64,000 nt of DNA from positions 174,995 through 238,994 of the forward strand of contig NW_014575396.1 in NCBI RefSeq assembly GCF_000803265.1. Direction: 5' to 3'. Positions 56,441 through 64,000 of the stretch are shown piece by piece. Under the pieces are notes generated by a model that saw nothing but the letters and a program-made list of their open reading frames with translations, was not told the DNA's origin and searched no databases. The position numbers were made by a program, and so were the translations under genes. Each line of letters begins with the position of its first letter. Positions within the stretch are counted from its first letter, which is position 1. The DNA is from Ordospora colligata OC4. Taxonomy: Eukaryota; Microsporidia; Ordosporidae.

Positions 56441-57544
56441 CTACTTCTGCAGTGTTCCCTTTGTATTTGGAATCAGCAAAACACCATCATGGGAAATTCT
56501 CTGGCCAGCACTTTCACTTTTCAAGTTGCTAATGTGTTCGTTATCATTTGCTCTATCACTGATGAAATCAAAATCCTCAAGAGAAGGAAATTCATCAGGT
56601 ATTCTATTTGAGAACAGCGGAGATCCGGTGTTTATGCACTGCGGCTGTAGACTGTTTACAGAAGCAGCCTTTGGGCTTTCGTTGACTGCATTGTTGAATA
56701 AATCGTTACAAAACAATCCTTCTAGCCTATGTGAGCCGTAATCAAGTTTCTGGCTATTTGAAGAAAACAGCTTGTCCTTGATACTGAAGTCGCTGTATGC
56801 ATATTGATTCATGAATCCGTTTCTTTGGATATCTTCGAATTGCTTATCATAAACACTGGAAGGGTTTTTTGGATTAATTGAAAGATTTGGTGCCTTGTAT
56901 ATTTGTGGTTCAAAAGCAAGGTCTGATGATTCGTTTTTGCTGTATCCTATATTCATCGGCATGACTCTACTTTCCATGTTTCTTAAATACGCAGAGTCTG
57001 TGTCTACCCCAACTCTTTTACTGTTTTGCCTTGTGTGGCTTCCAAATCCATTTACTCCGTGAGGAAGCATGCTATTCCGTTTGAGATTATTGATGTATTT
57101 GTTGTATGTAAATAAATTTGTCTCTCTCCTGAGGTCTCGTTCAAGAGCATCGCAGAACAATGCATCGTGTGGAACGCTATACCAATAAAACACCTTTTGT
57201 TTCTTCTGAGTCCGAATACATCCGTTTTTGTAAAGGAATTCAAGGAACTCACTCCTTGGCCCTTCGAGTGTGGCATCAATCCCTGGCTTCAGATTCCTCA
57301 AATCAGAGAATACGCCCTCCTCAAACTTCTTGAGACTGGCTAGACATCGTCCAGCATTCTGGAATCTCCATACAAGTATCTTGACTATGTCTGTTCCAGT
57401 GACAAAAAAGTGCATGTTCCACAATACACAGTGTATGTAGTCTCCATTTTTCAACTGAAATTTCTTGATTCTCTCTCCATCACGAAACTCTTTTGGAGCA
57501 TTTGCCAGAAAATCAAACAGTTCTTTATCGCTCTGGGTATTCAT
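56441..57544 (-). CDS. STE12: Ste12-family transcription factor
   Basis: This is a 367-residue protein. Residues 1-150 are the Ste12 DNA-binding domain, nearly block for block: FQLKNGDYIHCVLWN, TGTDIVKILVWRFQNAGR, KKFEEGVFSDLRNLKPGIDATLE, RSEFLEFLYKNGCIRTQKKQKVFYWYSVPHDALFCDALERDLRRE. The rest is low complexity, rich in Ser, Asn and Phe. There is no C2H2 finger pair as in filamentous-fungal Ste12. In yeasts it drives mating and filamentation; in a parasite a host-stage programme is possible. Confidence 0.95.
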   Translation of the reverse strand: MNTQSDKELFDFLANAPKEFRDGERIKKFQLKNGDYIHCVLWNMHFFVTGTDIVKILVWRFQNAGRCLASLKKFEEGVFSDLRNLKPGIDATLEGPRSEFLEFLYKNGCIRTQKKQKVFYWYSVPHDALFCDALERDLRRETNLFTYNKYINNLKRNSMLPHGVNGFGSHTRQNSKRVGVDTDSAYLRNMESRVMPMNIGYSKNESSDLAFEPQIYKAPNLSINPKNPSSVYDKQFEDIQRNGFMNQYAYSDFSIKDKLFSSNSQKLDYGSHRLEGLFCNDLFNNAVNESPKAASVNSLQPQCINTGSPLFSNRIPDEFPSLEDFDFISDRANDNEHISNLKSESAGQRISHDGVLLIPNTKGTLQK

Positions 57545-57880
57545 CTTTATTTATTTATGTACTTGCTTTGTTTTTATATTCTACCCGCAAAACAAACGAT
57601 TATTTGCTGTGTTTCATATCATGTATTTTGTATTTGCTGCTTTCTTTACATTTACAATGCTTTACATATTCATGGTTTTCAGTTATAATGTACAAAATGA
57701 TATAATCAGCACATGCACTTTAAGACGTCAATCCTGTATGTAACCTTTTATGGAAATTGGTATATGTGAAGCCTAGTTGAGTATATTTGCACTCCTTTCA
57801 CCTTATCTGTCTGCTGACCAATGAAAGTTCTGCAAATGAGGGGTGAAAATTAATATATTGAAAATTGCAAACAGGAATAT
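57545..57880. other. Gene-free gap after STE12 start
   Basis: This 336-bp divergent gap separates STE12 from a small secreted protein. I see no conserved RNA or ORF. Short overlapping frames here have no features and are AT-driven. Confidence 0.5.
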
Positions 57881-58390
57881 ATGATCTGGTATATGTTGTT
57901 TTTGTTAATCTCAATAAACAATGTGAAAGCGAAAGAAATACTCCAAAATACGATCATGAGTAATCCAATTAATTCCGAAAGTTCTGAGTTTGCATTATTA
58001 TCTGGTACTGATCCTGACAATGAATTGAAGCAGTTAGTTCCGCTATGTAGAGAATTGAAGAGCCATTGTGATAGCATTGGCAACAGCGATTCAAATTACA
58101 AATGGAAAGAAACAGAAGATGTTAAAGATGAAGATATACTTAGAGCAATGAGTTTAGAAGATGCTATTAAATATCTTACATATCTAGTGCAGTTGGCTGC
58201 CTCACCTCAGCTTAACGTAATGGATGTTATAGAAAAATGTAGGTTATTATCAAATGAAATACATCTTAAGGTTAAAGAACAGTGCAATGATTTAAACGAG
58301 TTGGAAAGTAATGATTTAAAAGAGTTGGCAAACAAGGCAGCACAGCTAATTGATAAAATGGAAGCACTTAAGTTCGCCAAATCTGTTTAG
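57881..58390 (+). CDS. Small secreted protein, unknown
   Basis: This 169-residue protein begins with a hydrophobic leader (MIWYMLFLLISINNVKA, about 1-17) that looks like a cleavable signal peptide. The mature part is helical, acidic and has four Cys (LCRELKSHC, EKC, EQC). I see no known domain. It could be exported to the host or the spore wall. Confidence 0.65.
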   Translation: MIWYMLFLLISINNVKAKEILQNTIMSNPINSESSEFALLSGTDPDNELKQLVPLCRELKSHCDSIGNSDSNYKWKETEDVKDEDILRAMSLEDAIKYLTYLVQLAASPQLNVMDVIEKCRLLSNEIHLKVKEQCNDLNELESNDLKELANKAAQLIDKMEALKFAKSV

Positions 58391-58536
58391 TTAATGCATA
58401 TAATCTTCAGATGAGTTGTGCATATTGTGAATAAATATACTGTTTATTATAACACATTATTTTCTTTTAGCAATAAAACAGATTAATAGCTGTGCAATTT
58501 ATTGAAGGCTAAATAACGCAAATAAGCAGGTGTTCA

Positions 58537-59232
58537 TTAAATGAACTGATTATGCTCTATAACTAAGGTTTTCAAGATTTCTGTCAATTCATTGTGCATT
58601 AAGTAGCAATCTCCTTCAGAAATGCATCCCATGAGTTTTCCATTGCTGTCAATAATGACATGAAGTAAGCCAAGAGATGCCTTTTCCTCAATAATTGTTG
58701 GATCCTTTACAAAAACACAATTTTCAAACAAGGCAACTGTTGTTGGCAATGCAATTTCGATCGTTGACTTCTCACATTGCTTGAGATCTTCTATAACAGG
58801 AACACAAATATTTCTTAGTATGCTATTCAGTCCAATAAAAAAAAGATCGTAAATGTTTCCATCGTTCCTTATTACCCTTAACTCTATTCTTATTCCAAGT
58901 TTGTATGATGAGAAGAAATTCTCAATCTGCGTGCTGATGATGCTTGGGATTTCAATTCCAAAAGATTCTACTCGAGATTCAGATAATCCAGATGCTTTTG
59001 TGCATGGACTAATTCCCAATGAAAGTAGTGTTTCCATCGTTTCTTTGAATTGGATAGCAACCTCAATTTCTGTAAATCCACGCTTGAGCCTAATACTTCC
59101 GTCACTTTGTGATATTTCAGATGGTATCATCTCAATAGTTCGGTATTCATTCCTGCCTCTGCCATCGATTCTAGTGCCCGTTGAAATCACTGTCCTAGTA
59201 AATGCTAGTTCATCATTGCTGATCAGCTCCAT
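58537..59232 (-). CDS. Exosome core subunit of RNase PH fold (Rrp42/Rrp45-like)
   Basis: This is a 231-residue protein: GTRIDGRGRNEYRTIEM, GSIRLKRGFTEIEVAIQ, and PTTVALFENCVFVKDPTIIEEKASLGLLHVIIDSNGKL give the RNase PH exosome subunit fold. Which of Rrp42, Rrp43 or Rrp45 it is cannot be settled by eye. In eukaryotes these ring subunits are inactive and channel RNA to Rrp44 or Rrp6. I chose ATG 59232: CCC on the coding strand directly abuts it, and the longer frame to 59298 starts with a poorly conserved hydrophobic extension. Confidence 0.85.
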   Translation of the reverse strand: MELISNDELAFTRTVISTGTRIDGRGRNEYRTIEMIPSEISQSDGSIRLKRGFTEIEVAIQFKETMETLLSLGISPCTKASGLSESRVESFGIEIPSIISTQIENFFSSYKLGIRIELRVIRNDGNIYDLFFIGLNSILRNICVPVIEDLKQCEKSTIEIALPTTVALFENCVFVKDPTIIEEKASLGLLHVIIDSNGKLMGCISEGDCYLMHNELTEILKTLVIEHNQFI

Positions 59233-59294
59233 GGGCTTTGAGAATATATACAAACAAATAAGATGAATTTTAAGGATGTTTATTGATGTGCAGT

Positions 59295-59510
59295 TCACTT
59301 ACTTTTGCTGCGTAGTCTGGACTCGGGCTTATCGAAGGCTTTTTTCTCTCTTGTTTTTATTGCCTGGTTATCATTCTTCTTTGCTTTACAGAACATTTTT
59401 GGAAGCGACTTGGCGATTGCAATTACTATCACAACCACAAGAAGAGCTATAGAGAATGTGTGGAGATGCTTTATGAATTCAAACATCTTTGATGATATAC
59501 CAAGTTCCAT
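59295..59510 (-). CDS. Small single-span protein, unknown
   Basis: This 71-residue protein has one membrane span (about 19-37, FSIALLVVVIVIAIAKSL) followed by a Lys/Arg-rich tail. It is not recognised. Its stop lies 62 bp before the exosome gene start on the same strand. The small size and basic tail resemble ER-membrane accessory proteins, but no family can be named. Confidence 0.5.
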   Translation of the reverse strand: MELGISSKMFEFIKHLHTFSIALLVVVIVIAIAKSLPKMFCKAKKNDNQAIKTREKKAFDKPESRLRSKSK

Positions 59511-59546
59511 GCTTCTCCTTTGTTATAAATTCATTTTGTACATGGC

Positions 59547-60494
59547 ATGAATTTTACAAATTCTGATTGGCCGTGTTCAACATATCTTTACCATCCATAT
59601 ACGTTTATTTATCATTTACTTGCCCTGAAAATGAAGCAATTCAACGAGATTGCTATAGAATGCATATCATTATTCAAGAAAAACTTGTTATTTGAATATC
59701 AATCCAATAAACAACTTGTGGATGCATTCCAAGTAATTGAGAGGTCTATTGTAGAAAGTAAAGCACACATGCGTAACAATAGCATGATAAAACCTGTATT
59801 AAGGATAGGAAAGGCCATGAACAACTTAATGAAAATCTCTGATGCTTGTATCCTGAGTATTTTTGATATTTGCAATCCCTTCAGGTATAATATTATTAAA
59901 CTTCCCAATAGCCAGACAGACTTTCAGAAAAAGATGGATCAGATATTTAAGATTCCACAATATTATGGAGGACTTCAACAACACAAGTATAGAATAAGTA
60001 AATACAACACCGGTGAACGTTCTAGTCAGAAATTGCCGAGTGTTTACGCCGCAAGTATTACAAAATCATTAATGAATCTTATTTCAAGGTCAAAATCTTT
60101 CATAAAGCAAACTTTTGGTATAGATCAGAACATTTTTGAAATCGAAGAATACATAATACCAAAAGTATTCACCTCTATACTATCCAAAAGTCTTTTATCT
60201 GAACTTTGTACGGAAAACGGGTGTATTGATCTAGAAAATATCGTAAATGAAATAACCAAAAACCATCCAGAACTCACTTCAATAAAAGCCACTGATATTA
60301 GAAGAACAGAGACCACGCAGGTGTCTTCACAATCATTCAGGTCGCAATTTGAAATTGAATTCGAGACAATAAATAAACCAAACAAAGAATTAAGAAAACA
60401 CATTTTCGTTGCTCAAGCAAATTTTATCCCAAAAGATGAGGCCACACGCTTCAAATGGATCTTTTCAGGGCTTGTATGGGCCAAGTTGAATTAG
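59547..60494 (+). CDS. Protein of unknown function
   Basis: This 315-residue protein is not recognised. It is helical in the first half and mixed in the second. A second start lies at 59631 (MKQFNEIAIE), where the polar helical part begins. The C-terminal FKWIFSGLVWAKLN is hydrophobic. No known motif is visible. It converges on uL29 with 36 bp between stops. Confidence 0.6.
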   Translation: MNFTNSDWPCSTYLYHPYTFIYHLLALKMKQFNEIAIECISLFKKNLLFEYQSNKQLVDAFQVIERSIVESKAHMRNNSMIKPVLRIGKAMNNLMKISDACILSIFDICNPFRYNIIKLPNSQTDFQKKMDQIFKIPQYYGGLQQHKYRISKYNTGERSSQKLPSVYAASITKSLMNLISRSKSFIKQTFGIDQNIFEIEEYIIPKVFTSILSKSLLSELCTENGCIDLENIVNEITKNHPELTSIKATDIRRTETTQVSSQSFRSQFEIEFETINKPNKELRKHIFVAQANFIPKDEATRFKWIFSGLVWAKLN

Positions 60495-60530
60495 AAACAC
60501 ATTAAAATGATACAAACTTAGACAACAATT

Positions 60531-60899
60531 TTATTCGCTGTAGCTATATATAACCCTTGGAAACTTGCTTGCTTTGCATTTTTCCCTTCTAGTCATTCTC
60601 TTAGTTTGTTTTTTCGTCAAAAGTTGTCGTTTGGCTTTATTGAGCCTTGGTCGAAGTTGCTTTGGAAGTTTGTTAATAGGTGTTCCCTTATACTTCTCAA
60701 CAACTTCTGTTAGAATTTTCTCCGTTCTAACAGTCAAGACTCGAGCCAAGTTCTTCTTGGTTATTCTGATGCTATCATCACTAATTTCTTCAACAACTTT
60801 CTTCTGTCTAAGAAGTGCCAACTTTTGTTTTATCTCTGCAACCATCTCCTCAAGACTTGAGACACTCAACTGCCTCAGATTCTCAACTTCAAGCTTCAT
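60531..60899 (-). CDS. RPL35: Ribosomal protein uL29 (L35)
   Basis: This is a 122-residue protein. The N-terminal helical pair (LEVENLRQLSVSSLEEMVAEIKQKLALLRQKK) and ITKKNLARVLTV match uL29. The basic C-terminal extension is typical of eukaryotic L35. It lies by the polypeptide exit tunnel. CCCC (60901-60904 on the other strand) is next to the ATG. Confidence 0.93.
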   Translation of the reverse strand: MKLEVENLRQLSVSSLEEMVAEIKQKLALLRQKKVVEEISDDSIRITKKNLARVLTVRTEKILTEVVEKYKGTPINKLPKQLRPRLNKAKRQLLTKKQTKRMTRREKCKASKFPRVIYSYSE

Positions 60900-61006
60900 T
60901 GGGGTTCACAAGTAAGAAAAAATTTCAATTCTTAGGCATGGCATTTATATATCACGCATAACATACAGCGGCACACCAAAAACCACGTACTAGTTAAAAC
61001 ACACTA

Positions 61007-61252
61007 CTAATAGCATTCCATTTCTGGCACAACTCCACTCACTTCTGAAGTGCATTTCCCTATAGAAAGGATATCTTCTCCTCTCAAAAGCAAAATAGGC
61101 TCTTCACGATTATTAACTGATGTCAAAGAAACAACAATGCTTATATGCTCATCAAATCCTTGTAGTATGCCTGAATGAACCTCTCCATCTTTCATTCTAA
61201 CCTCCACCATTTCTTTCAAAAAAATCTTCAAGATGTAAAGTGGATCGAGCAT
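61007..61252 (-). CDS. LSm-family protein, probably LSm3
   Basis: This is an 81-residue Sm-fold protein: VEVRMKDGEVHSGILQGFDEHISIVV is the Sm1 motif and LLLRGEDILSI the Sm2 motif. DPLYILKIFLKE at the start resembles the N-terminal helix of LSm3 (EPLDLIRLSL). LSm rings bind U6 snRNA or decay intermediates. I chose ATG 61252, since the longer frame starts with TTG and CCC lies about 12 bases upstream of this ATG. Confidence 0.72.
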   Translation of the reverse strand: MLDPLYILKIFLKEMVEVRMKDGEVHSGILQGFDEHISIVVSLTSVNNREEPILLLRGEDILSIGKCTSEVSGVVPEMECY

Positions 61253-61918
61253 CAACAATAAGAGGGATACATACAACTATTAAATTCATATACCAACCTT
61301 TCGTTTTGTATTCCCAATCGATATCTCTTCTGATGAACGTTCTCAACGTTAATTCTTTATAGCGCCACACACATCATCTTCAAGTGGAGTATGCTTTACT
61401 TCATACACATTAAAAACGAGCATACTAAAGGTAAGACCGCAAAATATAAAGTAAAAACTCTATGCTTTGTTGTTTCCATACATTTTATAAAGTAAGGTTA
61501 TATCCAATGAGGTATCCATTTTATATATGGATTCATACATTCACATATTAAAGTTGCATAATAATCTATTTGCACATATAATTTTCTAAAATATATACAC
61601 ATTTTCATCTAATTTTGCATGAAGGAAAATTAAAAAATAAGTATAATACTTAAGCACCTTAAATAAAACAAATTCATTAAAACTCAAATAAAATTTATTG
61701 CCAATCTCTAACTCAATCAATTACCTTCAAGCATACCATCTTCTCTTTGTATAAGCATAAAGGAATATTTCCTAAATCCCACTTCTGATCATGTTCGCTC
61801 GTTTCGTAAATTTTCATCTTCAAAGTTCGTTATATTCATCACATTCTATTCAGTTTTCATTTTTATACTGCTCGTGTGCAGTAATATTGCATCATTAACT
61901 AATTTATTGTATTAGTTG
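61253..61918. other. AT-rich gene-free stretch
   Basis: About 660 bp with long A/T words and no ORF of note. Base composition changes here relative to the gene-dense part on the left, at the boundary to the broken family copies. Confidence 0.6.
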
Positions 61919-62860
61919 TTAACTTTCATATGATATCGTTTCATTCAAACCTGGATTAATAGTATAGTCAACTGGCATGATTTTAATGCCTAAGCTCACA
62001 GTGATGTATAATCCTGCCCATAAGGTCGCCACTACAGCTGTAGCTCCCTTAAACAATCTTCCAAATTTGGATGGAGGAGGCTCGAATCTTTTAATTAAAT
62101 CATCAATATGCATCTGGCATTCATGAGAAAAAAAATAGATCAGACTTATTAAAATAAGATTCTACTTCTTCGTATCTTCCCATAAAGTCATCACTACCAA
62201 ATAACCTGTAATCTTTCATATCAACTATATATTGTACCAATTTTGCTTTAAACACAGCATTTACCTTTGCATCATCATATTTCCCACTCGATAATTCAGC
62301 TTCTCCTCCTAAGCTTTCTATTATTTTACTCGCTACATACATGAATTTTTTAGATCCTAATAATGCATTTTCAAAATTATCAATTTCTATACGGGTATTA
62401 TTAAGTCCTTGTATAATTTCAGGCTCCGTATATAATAAACTCTCAGAACATGCTAATTCCCAAAAACACCGATCAATTTCTTCATTATTCTCATCAGCTT
62501 TTTTTTTTAATTTCACTAAATAAATCCATCACTGCTCGTTTTACTACAGCATCAACTCCTTTAACCTTCCATTCATCATACTTAATTCTTTCACTATCAT
62601 CTTTACCAAATATATCAATATGCCCAATTGCCAAAATAATAGCCGAAGTATCTAGTCTCGGCTCTATCTCATCGATTTTTCTTAATTTTGAATAAAGTCT
62701 GTTGCCTTCTATTAAAAAGTTTTTCAATGCTTGTGCTTCAACAGATCACGAATTATCAAAACCTGTCATATAAAATTGATAATTTTTTATTATTCCTGCC
62801 GCTATTCCATATTTTTTTGCGCGTCTATAAGTTTGGCAAGATCTGTAGTCCTCTCCTTTA
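61919..62860 (-). pseudogene. Broken member of a repeated gene family, copy B
   Basis: Three consecutive frames together make one member. A piece with RLDTSAIILAIGHIDIFGK (62494-62748) leads to one with KKFMYVASKIIESLGG and VQYIVDMKDYRLFG (62121-62516). A last piece has a membrane span (GATAVVATLWAGLYITVSL; 61919-62113). Switches coincide with a T10 run (62499-62508) and an A8 run (62128-62135), on the plus strand. An in-frame TGA (62746-62748) and a further switch at T7 (62812-62818) lie upstream. No ATG fits the start. It could be a true pseudogene, or some lesions could be homopolymer errors. Confidence 0.75.
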
Positions 62861-63783
62861 TTATTCTTTTGAGTTTAATCCTCCTTCATATTCTTGTGCT
62901 GATTCATGCCTACATAATATCCTTATATCAGATCCTTTATAAGTGTATAAGACCATACTTTCATCCTTGGCATTATATATAATATCTATAGCCTCATCGG
63001 AAGGTAGATAAGAAAAATATGTTCTGAAACGAGTTAAAATTTCTAACCAGAAAGCTGCTTGAGTATCTCTAAATAACCTGTGATCCTTCATCTTAACTAT
63101 ATATTTACACACCAGATTATCTATCAATTTATCCCTTTTTTCATCAAGTAGTTTCCCTTCTTTATCAAGGAATTTATCTGCTCCTCCTAACTTTTCTATC
63201 TCTTTCTTCATTACATACATGATCTTTTTATATTTCAGTACATGCACCAATACATTATCCAATTCATCATCTTTCTTTTTATTATCTTCCCCTCCTTAAA
63301 TAATTCCCTCACTATTTTTTTAATCTTATCATGAGCCTTTTCTTTAACGTTAAAGTTATCAAATTCTTTACATTTATCAGTATTTAAATCTTCTTTGCCA
63401 AATATATCAGTATAGCCAATGGCCAAAGCAATCGCAGATATATCTTTCCTTGATTTATTTTCTTGGGTTGAGTTCAAATTATAAAAATTTTTAAGTTCTT
63501 GTAAAGTTGTTTCCAATTCAAGATTTTTGTGACACATTTCAAATTCTAATATACCTATTGTTTTTACTGCAGATCCATATTTGCTTGACATTATGAGCCT
63601 ACGTTCATATAGAGATTTATTAGCTTTTTTGCCTAGAATTTCTTTTAGAATATCTTCTCCATGCAGTTTTTTGTCTTCAAATTGATTCCTTTCCCTTTCA
63701 CCTGGTATAACCTTACATTCTATTGTTACATTATGAGCAGGGTTTCCATAACAAGCCGTGTAATCACCCGAGCATTCATTCAA
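62861..63783 (-). pseudogene. Broken member of the same family, copy A
   Basis: Homology with copy B is clear: DISAIALAIGYTDIFGKED, KKIMYVMKKEIEKLGG and KYIVKMKDHRLF. The two frames (63235-63783 and 62861-63262) meet near 63289-63292, a GGGG on the coding strand, where one base is lost. No ATG begins the frame; it stays open upstream to about 63842, where a TAA stops it. The C-terminal span seen in copy B is not present. The first part is Cys-containing (CLNECSG, ACYG). Confidence 0.75.
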
Positions 63784-63845
63784 ACATTTTCGGATATGTT
63801 TTCGTGCTTTTCGTCCTAAAATTGTATCTAATGGCTTAATTTATC

Positions 63846-64000
63846 CAAGGGCACAACAACCAATAAAATTACACACTTTAACTACTCATTATTCGTTTAT
63901 TATTACATTATCATCAGATATTCTTCATATCTACATTACTTTTCATACCTTAATTATTACAAATTTCATAAACATAACAATTTACTTTCCTATGATTATC
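63846..64000. other. AT-rich right edge of the window
   Basis: Low-complexity A/T words with repeated TTATTA- and TTCATA-like runs. No gene or repeat unit of telomeric type is seen. Confidence 0.5.

Noticed and set aside
57410..57743. Overlapping plus-strand ORFs at the STE12 start
   Set aside because: They cover the conserved Ste12 N-terminus in antisense and the rest is AT-driven hydrophobic sequence.

Overview
The window is a compact eukaryotic nuclear segment, and the gene set points to a microsporidian (fungal-lineage obligate intracellular parasite). Genes are mostly single-exon and short and sit on both strands with gaps of roughly 0-400 bp. Many are minimised versions of fungal proteins: a Not4 without its RING, a UAP1 of 338 residues, a QTRT2-like protein of 231 residues, and Nfs1 as the Fe-S cysteine desulfurase of a mitosome-type organelle. 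A run of C (CCC to CCCCC) lies a few bases upstream of many start codons, a start-proximal signal known from microsporidia, and AATAAA often overlaps the stop codon. I cannot fix the genus.

Layout. 1-16 kb: 3' end of a syntaxin-like SNARE, a CHY zinc-finger protein, ABCE1/Rli1, a SUN-domain protein, an SLC19-like carrier, Pus3, eS19, a QTRT2-like protein, Pho88/Snd3, eIF1, Not4, proteasome alpha6, a small bromodomain-like protein, an R2R3 Myb, a TBC Rab-GAP, a tetraspanin-like protein and Bfr1. 16.3-17 kb: a gap holding a strong candidate spliceosomal U1 snRNA at 16683-16832 (+). 17-32.8 kb: a Pumilio protein, an amino-acid transporter, TAF5, importin-alpha, Nfs1, UAP1, a HeH/Man1-type nuclear envelope protein, a PQ-loop protein, the FG nucleoporin Nsp1 and an Hsp110-like chaperone. 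32.8-38.5 kb: a membrane-protein block with two unknown single-span proteins, a Sec20-like SNARE, a tandem pair of MFS carriers and an unknown anchored protein. 38.6-61.3 kb: a Stu2/XMAP215 TOG protein, Imp4, a long-tailed Derlin, Spt5, Rpf1, a septin, Rpn9, Prp46, a Ubc4-type E2, Smc5, a kinesin, Ste12, a small secreted protein, an exosome RNase PH-type subunit, uL29 and an LSm protein.

61.3-64 kb is visibly more AT-rich and lacks housekeeping genes. It carries two neighbouring broken members of one repeated family, with most lesions at mononucleotide runs. It looks like a chromosome-end or family-rich zone.

How the genes fit together: translation and ribosome assembly (Rli1, eIF1, eS19, uL29, Imp4, Rpf1), transcription (Spt5, TAF5, Ste12, Myb), nuclear envelope and import (SUN, HeH protein, Nsp1, importin-alpha), protein turnover (alpha6, Rpn9, E2, Derlin), chromosome and cytoskeleton work (Smc5, kinesin, TOG protein, septin), host-nutrient uptake (MFS pair, SLC19-like, AAAP), and chitin precursor supply (UAP1). 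Prp46, an LSm3-like protein and the U1 candidate together suggest that splicing is retained.
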